The notes beneath the pieces are model-generated. The model was not told where the DNA came from and did not search any database. It was given only the letters and a program-made list of their open reading frames with translations. This document shows positions 1 to 6,496 of a stretch of DNA of 59,370 nucleotides, one piece after another (position 1 is the stretch's first letter; each line of letters begins with the position of its first letter). Made by a program: the position numbers and the translations under genes. The DNA is taken from NCBI RefSeq assembly GCF_013394305.1, contig NZ_AP019812.1:1-59370 (forward strand). Reading direction: 5' to 3'. This DNA comes from Enterococcus mundtii. GTDB lineage: Bacteria > Bacillota > Bacilli > Lactobacillales > Enterococcaceae.

Positions 1-297
1 CTAGTAACCATATCTAATATTAGATATAGACATTAGTTCTTTTAATTTTTTAGATTGATTTTCATTTAACGATACACCGTCTTTTTTTATTGCATTAGAT
101 ATCTCTATATTCATACGACTTAAAACTAACGGAACTGAAGTTCCTTCATTTTTCAACTTTTTAAGATAGGAGCCTAATACTTTTCGAAGAGATTCATTTC
201 CAAGATCTATCTCTAAATCATCTAATAATTCAGTAATAATCACTTCTGCTTTTTTACGTCGATCGTCTCCACCAGAAAACCACTTTAAATTACTCAT
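1..297 (-). CDS. munC: Class IIa bacteriocin immunity protein (mundticin KS type)
   Basis: Small cytoplasmic immunity protein expected to protect the producer from its own pediocin-like bacteriocin. The 98-residue product is charged and helical with no signal peptide or membrane segment, as in the EntA/mundticin immunity family. It begins MSNLKWFSGG after an AGGAGG ribosome site 8 nt upstream of the ATG. It is the last gene of a three-gene operon, 24 nt after munB, which is the munA-munB-munC order of mundticin KS. The stop codon is the first three bases of the window, so the gene is complete but its terminator is not adjacent; a hairpin at 59132-59168 would serve if the molecule is circular. 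The assignment rests on context plus recognisable family character. Confidence 0.88.
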   Translation of the reverse strand: MSNLKWFSGGDDRRKKAEVIITELLDDLEIDLGNESLRKVLGSYLKKLKNEGTSVPLVLSRMNIEISNAIKKDGVSLNENQSKKLKELMSISNIRYGY

Positions 298-321
298 TTA
301 TTCATCCTCCTTGATTCCTTT

Positions 322-2400
322 TTACGAATCCCTTTCGTCTAAATCAATGATTATGTCACACTTGTCTATTAATTTATCATTATGAGATATAATAATGATT
401 GACTTGTTAGGGTACTTTAATATTTTTTCAAAAATCAGCATTTCAGTTTTAGAATCTAGAGCACTCGTAGCTTCATCTAATAATAAAATTTTACTTCCTG
501 ATAATAAAACTCTTGCTAAAGCAATTCTTTGCTTTTGACCACCTGATAAATTCGCACCATTTTCCTCTAGATACGTATCAAGTCCTAGAGGAAGCGCAGT
601 AATATAACTCCATAAACAAGTATCTTTCAGTACTTTTTCGAGTTCTTGTTCATCAGGAATACTTTCTAAACCTAAAAATAAATTGTCTTTAATAGTTCCA
701 CTCATAATAAAAGATTCTTGAGGCACATAGGTAATCAACTTACGTAAATCTTTTCTATGAATATTTTCAATATTTTGCTCATTTATACAAATTCTTCCAT
801 TATCTGGAGAGTAAAATCCAGCTAGAAGTTGTGCTAAAGTTGATTTCCCAGCACCACTATCACCTTTTACTCCTATATTTTTACTCACAGGTAGAGAAAA
901 ACTCATATTATCTAACACATTAGGATATTTAGTAGAATAACTAAAATATACATTTTCAAATGTAATCGTTGCTTTTTCAGTTAATTTAGCCAAATGAATA
1001 AACTTGTCTTTATTTTCATTATTTATAGAAAATACATCGTTAAGCCGATTATTTGCAACTTGTGCTTTTTGGAATTTTTCTTGTAGATTTATTATATTTT
1101 GTAGAGGTGTAGAAAAAAATATAGATAATGAATTGAAAGTTATTAGTTCTCCTATTGTAATTTCTCCATTGATAACATAATACGAACCAAACCATAATAC
1201 AAAAGCCGAGGTTAAAAGAGAAACCAAAATTTTTAAATTTTGAATTATAGAATCATACATATTTCTCTTTAGTGATACATCAAAAAATTCATTTAAACTT
1301 CTATATATTTGATTTACAATCTTATTCTCACTACAAAGTGCTTTTATAGTATATATTCCGTTTAATCCTTCAATAAAATTAGAATCAACTATTGAATTTG
1401 TTTGCATCTCTTCTCCGTTTAATCGACTCATTTTTTTATTTGATCCTAATATAATTATTATATAAAATGGAATAGAACTTAACGTTATTAAAAATAATTG
1501 TTTATTAATATTGATCAATATAATCCCCACAACAATGACTGAACTTAAATCTAAAAAAATAGATATAGTAAAGCTAGCTAAAGCTTCTATAATTTTATTA
1601 GCATCAGAAAATCTAGAGACAATATCTCCAGTTTTTCTTTTAGAAAAAAAGGAAGCTGGTAAAATGAAAATATGATCTAAATATTTAAATAAAATGCTTC
1701 TACCTACATCTTGTCCTAGCTTTTCTAAATTATATCTTCTTGTAATTTCAAATATACTTGTTATAAAAATGCCTATGATATAGCTAATTGATATCATAAA
1801 TAGATTTAAAAAGTCTTTTTCAGGAAGTAACCAATCTATTAAAATTCTAAAATAGTAACTTGATAGTATTCCTATAATTGTTATTATTAATGAAGATAAT
1901 ATCACCAATAAAATTTTTTTATATTGATCTTTTAATAAACTTATTGAAGAAAAAAAACTTTTTTTTGTATTATTTATGGGTTGGAAATCAGGCGTCTTTT
2001 CAGCAACTAAAATAACACCAGTCCAATTGTTGTTGAACTTTTCTATTGATTCTTTGTATTTTCCAATCGCAGGGTCAGCTATTAACAATTTCTCTTTTTT
2101 CACACCATATACAATACAATAATGAAGAAATTGATTATTCATTACTATATTAGCAATTACGGGATAATTGAACTCATTTTCTTTCCATACATCACTATTA
2201 GCTTTATAGGCTTCACAATTTATTCCTAATTTAGCAAATCCGTTAACTATACCTAATGCACAGGTACCTTCAGAATCGGTTTCAGTTAAGTCTCTTAAAA
2301 CTTCCACTGAACTCCATGAATGAAAATTATTTAAAATCATCTGCATACAGGCTATACCACAATCAACTTCATTATACTGTTTTATTAATTTTTGTCTCAA
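322..2400 (-). CDS. munB: Bacteriocin C39 peptidase / ABC exporter
   Basis: Membrane exporter that cleaves the double-glycine leader of the bacteriocin and secretes the mature peptide. Residues 1-130 form a C39 peptidase domain with catalytic Cys14 (motif VDCGIAC), His93 and Asp109. A six-helix transmembrane region covers about 155-450. The C-terminal ATPase has Walker A GDSGAGKS at 513-520, signature LSGGQ at 618-622 and Walker B ILLLDEATS around 638-646. The length, 692 aa, is usual for this family. The start is TTG with AGGTGA 4 nt upstream; no ATG is better placed. It lies between munA (with an intervening hairpin) and munC. Its role as exporter of the munA product is inferred from the double-glycine leader there. 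Confidence 0.92.
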   Translation of the reverse strand: MRQKLIKQYNEVDCGIACMQMILNNFHSWSSVEVLRDLTETDSEGTCALGIVNGFAKLGINCEAYKANSDVWKENEFNYPVIANIVMNNQFLHYCIVYGVKKEKLLIADPAIGKYKESIEKFNNNWTGVILVAEKTPDFQPINNTKKSFFSSISLLKDQYKKILLVILSSLIITIIGILSSYYFRILIDWLLPEKDFLNLFMISISYIIGIFITSIFEITRRYNLEKLGQDVGRSILFKYLDHIFILPASFFSKRKTGDIVSRFSDANKIIEALASFTISIFLDLSSVIVVGIILININKQLFLITLSSIPFYIIIILGSNKKMSRLNGEEMQTNSIVDSNFIEGLNGIYTIKALCSENKIVNQIYRSLNEFFDVSLKRNMYDSIIQNLKILVSLLTSAFVLWFGSYYVINGEITIGELITFNSLSIFFSTPLQNIINLQEKFQKAQVANNRLNDVFSINNENKDKFIHLAKLTEKATITFENVYFSYSTKYPNVLDNMSFSLPVSKNIGVKGDSGAGKSTLAQLLAGFYSPDNGRICINEQNIENIHRKDLRKLITYVPQESFIMSGTIKDNLFLGLESIPDEQELEKVLKDTCLWSYITALPLGLDTYLEENGANLSGGQKQRIALARVLLSGSKILLLDEATSALDSKTEMLIFEKILKYPNKSIIIISHNDKLIDKCDIIIDLDERDS

Positions 2401-2417
2401 AGAATCACCTATAAATA

Positions 2418-2454
2418 AGAATACTCATCCATAGAATTTTTGAATGAGTATTCT
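2418..2454 (-). promoter_or_regulatory. Intercistronic hairpin between munA and munB
   Basis: Perfect 11-bp inverted repeat (2418-2428 and 2444-2454) with a 15-nt loop in the short gap between the bacteriocin gene and the exporter gene. On the minus strand it is followed by a weakly U-rich stretch (TATTTAT), so it may be a partial terminator or RNA-stabilising stem that keeps munA mRNA more abundant than munBC mRNA. Function is inferred from position only. Confidence 0.55.
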
Positions 2455-2487
2455 AAAAATATAATATACTAAAATAAAAGGCTCAAA

Positions 2488-2664
2488 TTAACTTTTCCAA
2501 CCAGCTGCTCCACCAGTAGCTAAATTCGCAGCAGAATTATTTCCAATAATGCCAATAGCTTTTCCCCAATCAACACTGCACCCTTTTTTATTACATGAGA
2601 CTCCATTACCGTAGTATTTTCCACCTACTACTTGTGACATTTCTTTTGCTGTTAATTTCTTCAA
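2488..2664 (-). CDS. munA: Class IIa bacteriocin precursor, mundticin KS / enterocin CRL35 type
   Basis: Encodes a 58-residue pediocin-like bacteriocin precursor that permeabilises related Gram-positive cells (the family uses the mannose PTS as receptor). The leader is MKKLTAKEMSQVVGG, ending in the double-glycine processing site. The mature peptide starts with the family signature KYYGNGVSCNKKGCSVDW, with the conserved YGNGV box and a Cys pair for one disulfide, and ends GGAAGWKS. I recognise the mature peptide as that of mundticin KS/enterocin CRL35. The start is TTG, after an AGAAGG ribosome site; no ATG gives the complete leader. The gene is short and has a rare start, so automatic callers can miss it. 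First gene of the munABC operon. Confidence 0.96.
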   Translation of the reverse strand: MKKLTAKEMSQVVGGKYYGNGVSCNKKGCSVDWGKAIGIIGNNSAANLATGGAAGWKS

Positions 2665-2740
2665 AACTTAAACCTTCTCTCATTTTTTGAACAATAAATA
2701 ATTGTCCTTATTTAAAAGATAGCATATTATTTATATTTTT

Positions 2741-2768
2741 TAAGTTAAAACCACGTTATTTTAACTTA
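2741..2768. promoter_or_regulatory. Palindrome over the predicted munA promoter
   Basis: Perfect 10-bp inverted repeat (TAAGTTAAAA at 2741-2750 and its complement at 2759-2768) about 80-100 nt upstream of the munA start. On the minus strand its promoter-proximal arm contains TTAACT, which with TATGCT 16 nt further on makes a plausible -35/-10 pair. A repressor or activator operator is the simplest reading, but no regulator gene lies in the bacteriocin locus. Confidence 0.45.
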
Positions 2769-2834
2769 CAATTTTGTCATCTGAAAACATATTTTATTTT
2801 ATTATTAATATGGGCTTCATGAATGTAGCTTTTG

Positions 2835-2863
2835 ATGTCATAAAAGTTATTTTTAATGTCATA
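2835..2863 (-). promoter_or_regulatory. Direct repeats upstream of munA, 21 bp apart
   Basis: Two copies of TATGACAT (minus strand) whose starts are 21 bp apart, two turns of the helix, about 170 nt upstream of munA. This spacing is typical of sites for dimeric activators such as bacteriocin response regulators. No such regulator is encoded nearby, so the function is speculative. Confidence 0.3.
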
Positions 2864-2868
2864 ATCGT

Positions 2869-3173
2869 AAATATACTTACTTTGATTCATTTGCCTAAAT
2901 CTAAAAAAATATAAAAGTTTGTCTCAAATAATTTAAATTAATAAAAGCCATCGGCACAGCAAGAAGACATAAGAACTATTCCGTATGCAACACTCTTTAA
3001 AAAAGAATAATTGATTAATATAAGCATCCAAGAGTGCACAAAGGGCAAAAATCCCTTTAAGCGATTTTTGCCCCTATTTAACTTTTTTATTTTGAATACT
3101 TGAATACCGACTTATCTTTTTAGTTAAATCTATTATAAAAATCAAACCGAACCATTCATAACCATTGAATTAC
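2869..3173. other. Gene-free stretch with one GC-containing hairpin
   Basis: No supportable gene. It holds an 11-bp inverted repeat (GGGCAAAAATC at 3043-3053 and complement at 3063-3073) that could terminate transcription in the plus direction, where it is followed by a T-rich tract, or stabilise the 3' end of the pemK-like transcript arriving from the right. I see no recognisable mobile-element ends here. Confidence 0.4.
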
Positions 3174-3521
3174 TCATTTATTCATCCTTCTTTGTAATCT
3201 CTCAATAAATTGATTTAGCTTTTTCGTATCACTAACTGACAGCATGCCAACCTTTTTAAAAGATATGTTCTCATTGCTTTTTTGTATAGCCCTTAAAGAA
3301 CCAACATCAATCCATGACTGTTTCTTTAAGCCAGTTTTTTCCCATTCAGTAATTGGAAAATATACTTTCTTTATCTTTTCTGACTTTTTCTCATATTGGC
3401 TTGTTATTCCGAAAAATTCTACCCTATCTCTTTTGTCACTTACTACCAATATTGGTCTTCTTTTACCTCCGCCTTTATCCGTAAAAGCTACGTAGACAGT
3501 CACTATTTCATTAGGCTTCAT
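3174..3521 (-). CDS. PemK/MazF-family toxin
   Basis: Likely mRNA-cleaving endoribonuclease toxin of a type II toxin-antitoxin pair. The 115-residue sequence starts with a PemK/MazF-type N-terminus (EIVTVYVAFTDKGGGKRRPI) leading into LVVSDKR, with the PemK-like pattern of a beta strand, a Gly/Lys/Arg loop and an RRP turn. Its start overlaps the last 11 nt of the upstream antitoxin gene, so the two are translationally coupled. It probably serves plasmid maintenance. The 3' end is odd: bases 3168-3188 repeat the ribosome site and start of munC (288-308). Confidence 0.75.
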   Translation of the reverse strand: MKPNEIVTVYVAFTDKGGGKRRPILVVSDKRDRVEFFGITSQYEKKSEKIKKVYFPITEWEKTGLKKQSWIDVGSLRAIQKSNENISFKKVGMLSVSDTKKLNQFIERLQRRMNK

Positions 3522-3801
3522 TGAACCACTCTTCTAACTTCTCATCGGTATCTAGAAAATCTACTGGCATATCTTTAGTTAGCTGTTGCAATCTGATCCC
3601 TTGCTTTTCCTCTTCACTTAGCTTTATCTCTACTGGAAACTCACCTCTTGCGACAACTTGCTTGTAAAGGATTGTAATTGCTGTCGTAGGATTTAATCCT
3701 AGTTCTTCCAATATCATTTCGGCATTCTCTTTTAAATCCTTATCCATTCCGACCTGTATTCTACTTTTTTCAATTCGTTTTTTTACCTTCATTTTTCCCA
3801 T
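3511..3801 (-). CDS. RelB/DinJ-family antitoxin
   Basis: Likely DNA-binding antitoxin. The 96-residue product has an N-terminal ribbon-helix-helix-like segment (SRIQVGMDKDLKENAEMIL, then EELGLNPTTAITILYKQVV), which is characteristic of RelB/DinJ. The C-terminus is acidic and would wrap the toxin. The visible start is at 3801, but the second ATG at 3792 is better spaced from the AAGGGG ribosome site and gives MKVKKRIEKS. An imperfect palindrome TGAGT-N7-ACTCA at 3809-3825 just upstream could be its autoregulatory operator. Pairing of a RelB-type antitoxin with a PemK/MazF-type toxin is a mix of classes. Confidence 0.75.
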   Translation of the reverse strand: MGKMKVKKRIEKSRIQVGMDKDLKENAEMILEELGLNPTTAITILYKQVVARGEFPVEIKLSEEEKQGIRLQQLTKDMPVDFLDTDEKLEEWFNEA

Positions 3802-3968
3802 CCCCTTCTGAGTTGTTTATACTCAATTTTGCAGATTTTAAATGACTTTGCGATTACATAATACTCTTAAATCACTTGTATTACAAATAATTTAGTCAAA
3901 TCAAAACTCTATTTTGTTGTTTTTAATAAACATGATTTCTATACAGTCTTTCAATTTCACTTAATACA

Positions 3969-4017
3969 AAAAAAGAACCTTTAACAACTATCAAATAGCT
4001 GTTAAAGGTTCTTTTTT
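3969..4017 (-). terminator. Terminator of the conjugation operon
   Basis: Long hairpin with 17-bp perfect arms (3969-3985 and 4001-4017) flanked by A and T runs. On the minus strand it ends in a run of seven T. It overlaps the stop codon of the last lipoprotein gene, so it closes the roughly 17-kb leftward operon; the flanking runs would allow it to work in both directions. Confidence 0.9.
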
Positions 4018-4432
4018 AATCTGCAAATTGCCCTGATTTATAAACTGCTTCATAGTTACCTGATTGTTTGTCATCATCAAACAGAGAATCAATCTGATAC
4101 GTTTGTAGTTTATCTTTAAATAAATTCACTTGATATTTTCTGTTAAGGTCATTGGGTTTCCCTTCGAATGGAATCCAGCTATCAACCAGATATAATTTGG
4201 TATCCGAGTCATAATAAATAAGAAAACTAAAATCATCCTCCGTATAGCTATATCTTTCGTCTCCTGAATTTAGCGTATTATTATCAATTCGGATTTTACT
4301 TTCAATAATTTTATCAATTACTTCTTGTGTTCCCTCATCTTTTGTTGAAGATCCTCCACAAGCACTTAATAACACTATAGCCATACCAGAAACCAACACT
4401 AACAACCATTTTCGCACAATATCCGACCTCAT
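4016..4432 (-). CDS. Small lipoprotein at the end of the tra operon, possible exclusion factor
   Basis: 138-residue secreted lipoprotein. The signal segment WLLVLVSGMAIVLLSACGG contains a lipobox LSAC. The mature part (about 110 residues) has a helix followed by several beta strands (YSYTEDDFSFLIYYDSDTKL, YLVDSWIPF), compatible with the cystatin-like fold lipoproteins (DUF4467) often found at the end of ICE conjugation modules. ICEBs1 YddJ, a known exclusion lipoprotein acting on the VirB6-like ConG, is of this kind. The similarity is of architecture and position, not a proven homology. It is the last gene before the operon terminator. Confidence 0.5.
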   Translation of the reverse strand: MRSDIVRKWLLVLVSGMAIVLLSACGGSSTKDEGTQEVIDKIIESKIRIDNNTLNSGDERYSYTEDDFSFLIYYDSDTKLYLVDSWIPFEGKPNDLNRKYQVNLFKDKLQTYQIDSLFDDDKQSGNYEAVYKSGQFAD

Positions 4433-4498
4433 CTTTTTCTTTTAATTATAACAAACCTCAACCAAAATAACACACTTAATTAAATTATTCACATGCTC

Positions 4499-5053
4499 TC
4501 AGTATTTTTCTTTGAATACCTGTTCTTCGAAAGACTCAATTTTATTCTCACTCGTGATTTGACAAATTAACACACTTTGAATCGTGACATTGTTTACTGT
4601 GGACTCACAAAAAATAGAATAATGTGCTGGGTCGTCCAAATTTTGATAAATTCCTTTGACAAAACCAACCGAATCATAAGCGACTTCAACCTCAATAGCC
4701 AGTCCGTTTTCTTCAATCAATTCTGGTGTTCCGTACTTTGCCAATGCTTTGTTTCGATCATTAATCGACTGAAAATTATAATAGGCGTTCGCAAATTCGT
4801 TTAAGACTTCTTTCTCTGACACTTCTTCATCGCCACTCTCTCCATCAATTTCAGCTACAACGCTCGTATTAGTACTACGAGAAGAGTCTAACGTATCATC
4901 GCTAGTCGATATTTCTGTTTGCGGACTATGATCGGTGTCATAAAAAAGGTCTTTCGAATCAGCTTTTGTTTCATTCGATTTTTCAATACTACAACCACTT
5001 AAAAAAACAACTAATCCTAAAATAATAAGACTAAAACTCGCAATTTTCTTCAT
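4499..5053 (-). CDS. Lipoprotein of unknown function in the tra operon
   Basis: 184-residue secreted lipoprotein with signal peptide MKKIASFSLIILGLVVFLSG and lipobox LSGC. Residues 25-85 are a low-complexity Ser/Asp/Glu/Thr linker; the remainder is a compact domain (from about 85) with the stretch EVLNEFANAYYNFQSINDRN, resembling the helix-plus-sheet folds of VirB8/TcpC-type or NTF2-like domains. That likeness is only visual. It lies 21 nt after the cell-wall hydrolase gene and 66 nt before the last lipoprotein, so it is probably a surface component of the conjugation machine. Confidence 0.6.
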   Translation of the reverse strand: MKKIASFSLIILGLVVFLSGCSIEKSNETKADSKDLFYDTDHSPQTEISTSDDTLDSSRSTNTSVVAEIDGESGDEEVSEKEVLNEFANAYYNFQSINDRNKALAKYGTPELIEENGLAIEVEVAYDSVGFVKGIYQNLDDPAHYSIFCESTVNNVTIQSVLICQITSENKIESFEEQVFKEKY

Positions 5054-5074
5054 AAAATTTCCTTTCCATTCGAC

Positions 5075-6220
5075 TTATTTAGGTGGAATGACAATCGAGG
5101 AGATCGCTCCAGAATGATAAAATTCTCGATCTAACTTCGCACAGACCATCCCTAATTCCGTATTCTGTTCATAGGTTTGAATCCGCCCGCCTTGTAACCC
5201 TCGGATAATACCTGTATGACCATACGTAGGATCGGCGCTCCATGAACCTACTTGTCCACCTCTTGACCAGTTAATAATCGCACCCACTACTAATTGATCA
5301 TAAGTAGGATTTTTAATGACTTTCCAGCCGACAGCTGACCAATCATAAGCAATGCCAATATCAGAAGCAGACTCTGTATTACCAATGACATGGCTTAACG
5401 TATAACGAGTCCCTGCACCTAAGCCACAACCATTTAAAACGCCTGAATATTGGGCTGTTAGTCCATAACACTGTCCATTCCCAACACGTTGTCCTAAAAG
5501 GTTTTCTAACTCTTTTAAGCCTTGTGAACCAGTTGCCTGCCCTGTTGGAAGACTAGGAGCCAAAGTTTGCCATTTTTTTATCGCAAACTCATCATAATTC
5601 GTTAAATGATTGGCTTCAATAATGGACATACAACTAGTGAAATAAGGACTACTTTCAGTAATTCCCGCTGCGGCATAGCCACCCCGACCTAAAATGAGTA
5701 AACACGCTCGTGGATCTTTATTCCCCACAACGGCATTAAAATTGGATTGACTAGCCAGCATAAAGCCATAATAACTAAAGCTTGCTTTTACAGAAGGAAA
5801 CTTCATGTACCAGCCCCCTTCTGAGCCATTCACGCCTCGAGCGGAACCTTTAGGAAAGGGACAACCGGCAAACCATGTAATACCAAAAAAATTATTATCT
5901 TCTTTAGCGGGTTGAGAAGTCCCCCATGCACTTTCATACGCCCACTGACTCATCACAACACTCGGTAACAAACGATACTTGACCGCTGTTCCTACAGCGA
6001 ACTGCGCCACTTCGTCAGGGATATTCCCTTTGCCTGTTATTTCTGGAAATTCAGGTAATTCTTCGGTATATTCGCCTGTAAATCCGATCTCTTCCCCACC
6101 AGTTGAGCCGACATCATCTAAAACACCACCAAAGAAAAAGATAAAGAAAAAAAGAAAGAGACAAGGGACAGCGACAATCCCTAGCCATTTCCATTTTCGA
6201 TACTGTTTAACTGCTTTCAT
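5075..6220 (-). CDS. Bifunctional cell-wall hydrolase of the conjugation system (CwlT/Orf14-like)
   Basis: Opens peptidoglycan so the mating channel can be built. One membrane anchor lies at 12-33. A glucosaminidase/lysozyme-like domain spans about 68-215 with probable catalytic Glu96 in WAYESAWGTS. A CHAP-type peptidase domain spans about 240-378 with Cys251 (NGQCYGLTA), His335 (TYGHTGIIRG) and a Glu351/Asn353 region (TYEQNTE). This two-domain layout matches the Tn916 Orf14/ICEBs1 CwlT class of T4SS hydrolases. The start overlaps the end of the upstream open frame by 14 nt. The N-terminal linker is acidic and Gly-rich. Confidence 0.88.
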   Translation of the reverse strand: MKAVKQYRKWKWLGIVAVPCLFLFFFIFFFGGVLDDVGSTGGEEIGFTGEYTEELPEFPEITGKGNIPDEVAQFAVGTAVKYRLLPSVVMSQWAYESAWGTSQPAKEDNNFFGITWFAGCPFPKGSARGVNGSEGGWYMKFPSVKASFSYYGFMLASQSNFNAVVGNKDPRACLLILGRGGYAAAGITESSPYFTSCMSIIEANHLTNYDEFAIKKWQTLAPSLPTGQATGSQGLKELENLLGQRVGNGQCYGLTAQYSGVLNGCGLGAGTRYTLSHVIGNTESASDIGIAYDWSAVGWKVIKNPTYDQLVVGAIINWSRGGQVGSWSADPTYGHTGIIRGLQGGRIQTYEQNTELGMVCAKLDREFYHSGAISSIVIPPK

Positions 6221-6470
6221 CTTCTGCTTCTTTCACATCTTCCATATGAATCATTACTTCTTCTTCCATTGTTAGCTGATCGTCGCTGGCTTCATGAGTA
6301 TCGGCTGAATGTTCAGGAGAAATAATCGGTTGATCTGTCTGATTGTTTTCTAAATCGGACGAATCTGTTACTTGATTTTCAGAAGGAGTCGGTGAATCAT
6401 AAGAAACGCCTGTAGAAGGTTCGACATTCTCGATAGATACAGGCTCTTTGTCATCTACTTCTTCTATCAC
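6207..6470 (-). pseudogene. Out-of-frame C-terminal piece of the VirB6-like protein
   Basis: An 87-codon acidic frame directly after the VirB6-like gene, without a good ribosome site. In this frame the sequence continues upstream through a run of five G (plus-strand C at 6526-6530) into the same Glu/Asp-rich tail as the upstream gene. A single -1 shift, or one more G, gives a continuous tail reading EEGGFEEESLDDLTPSEIKE. It is therefore best read as the real C-terminus of the 8224-6497 gene, separated by a frameshift, giving one product of about 672 aa. Its end overlaps the hydrolase start. Alternatives: a sequencing error in the homopolymer, a genuine mutation, or programmed slippage. Confidence 0.7.
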
Positions 6471-6496
6471 CTCACGCTCTTTGATTTCAGAAGGCG

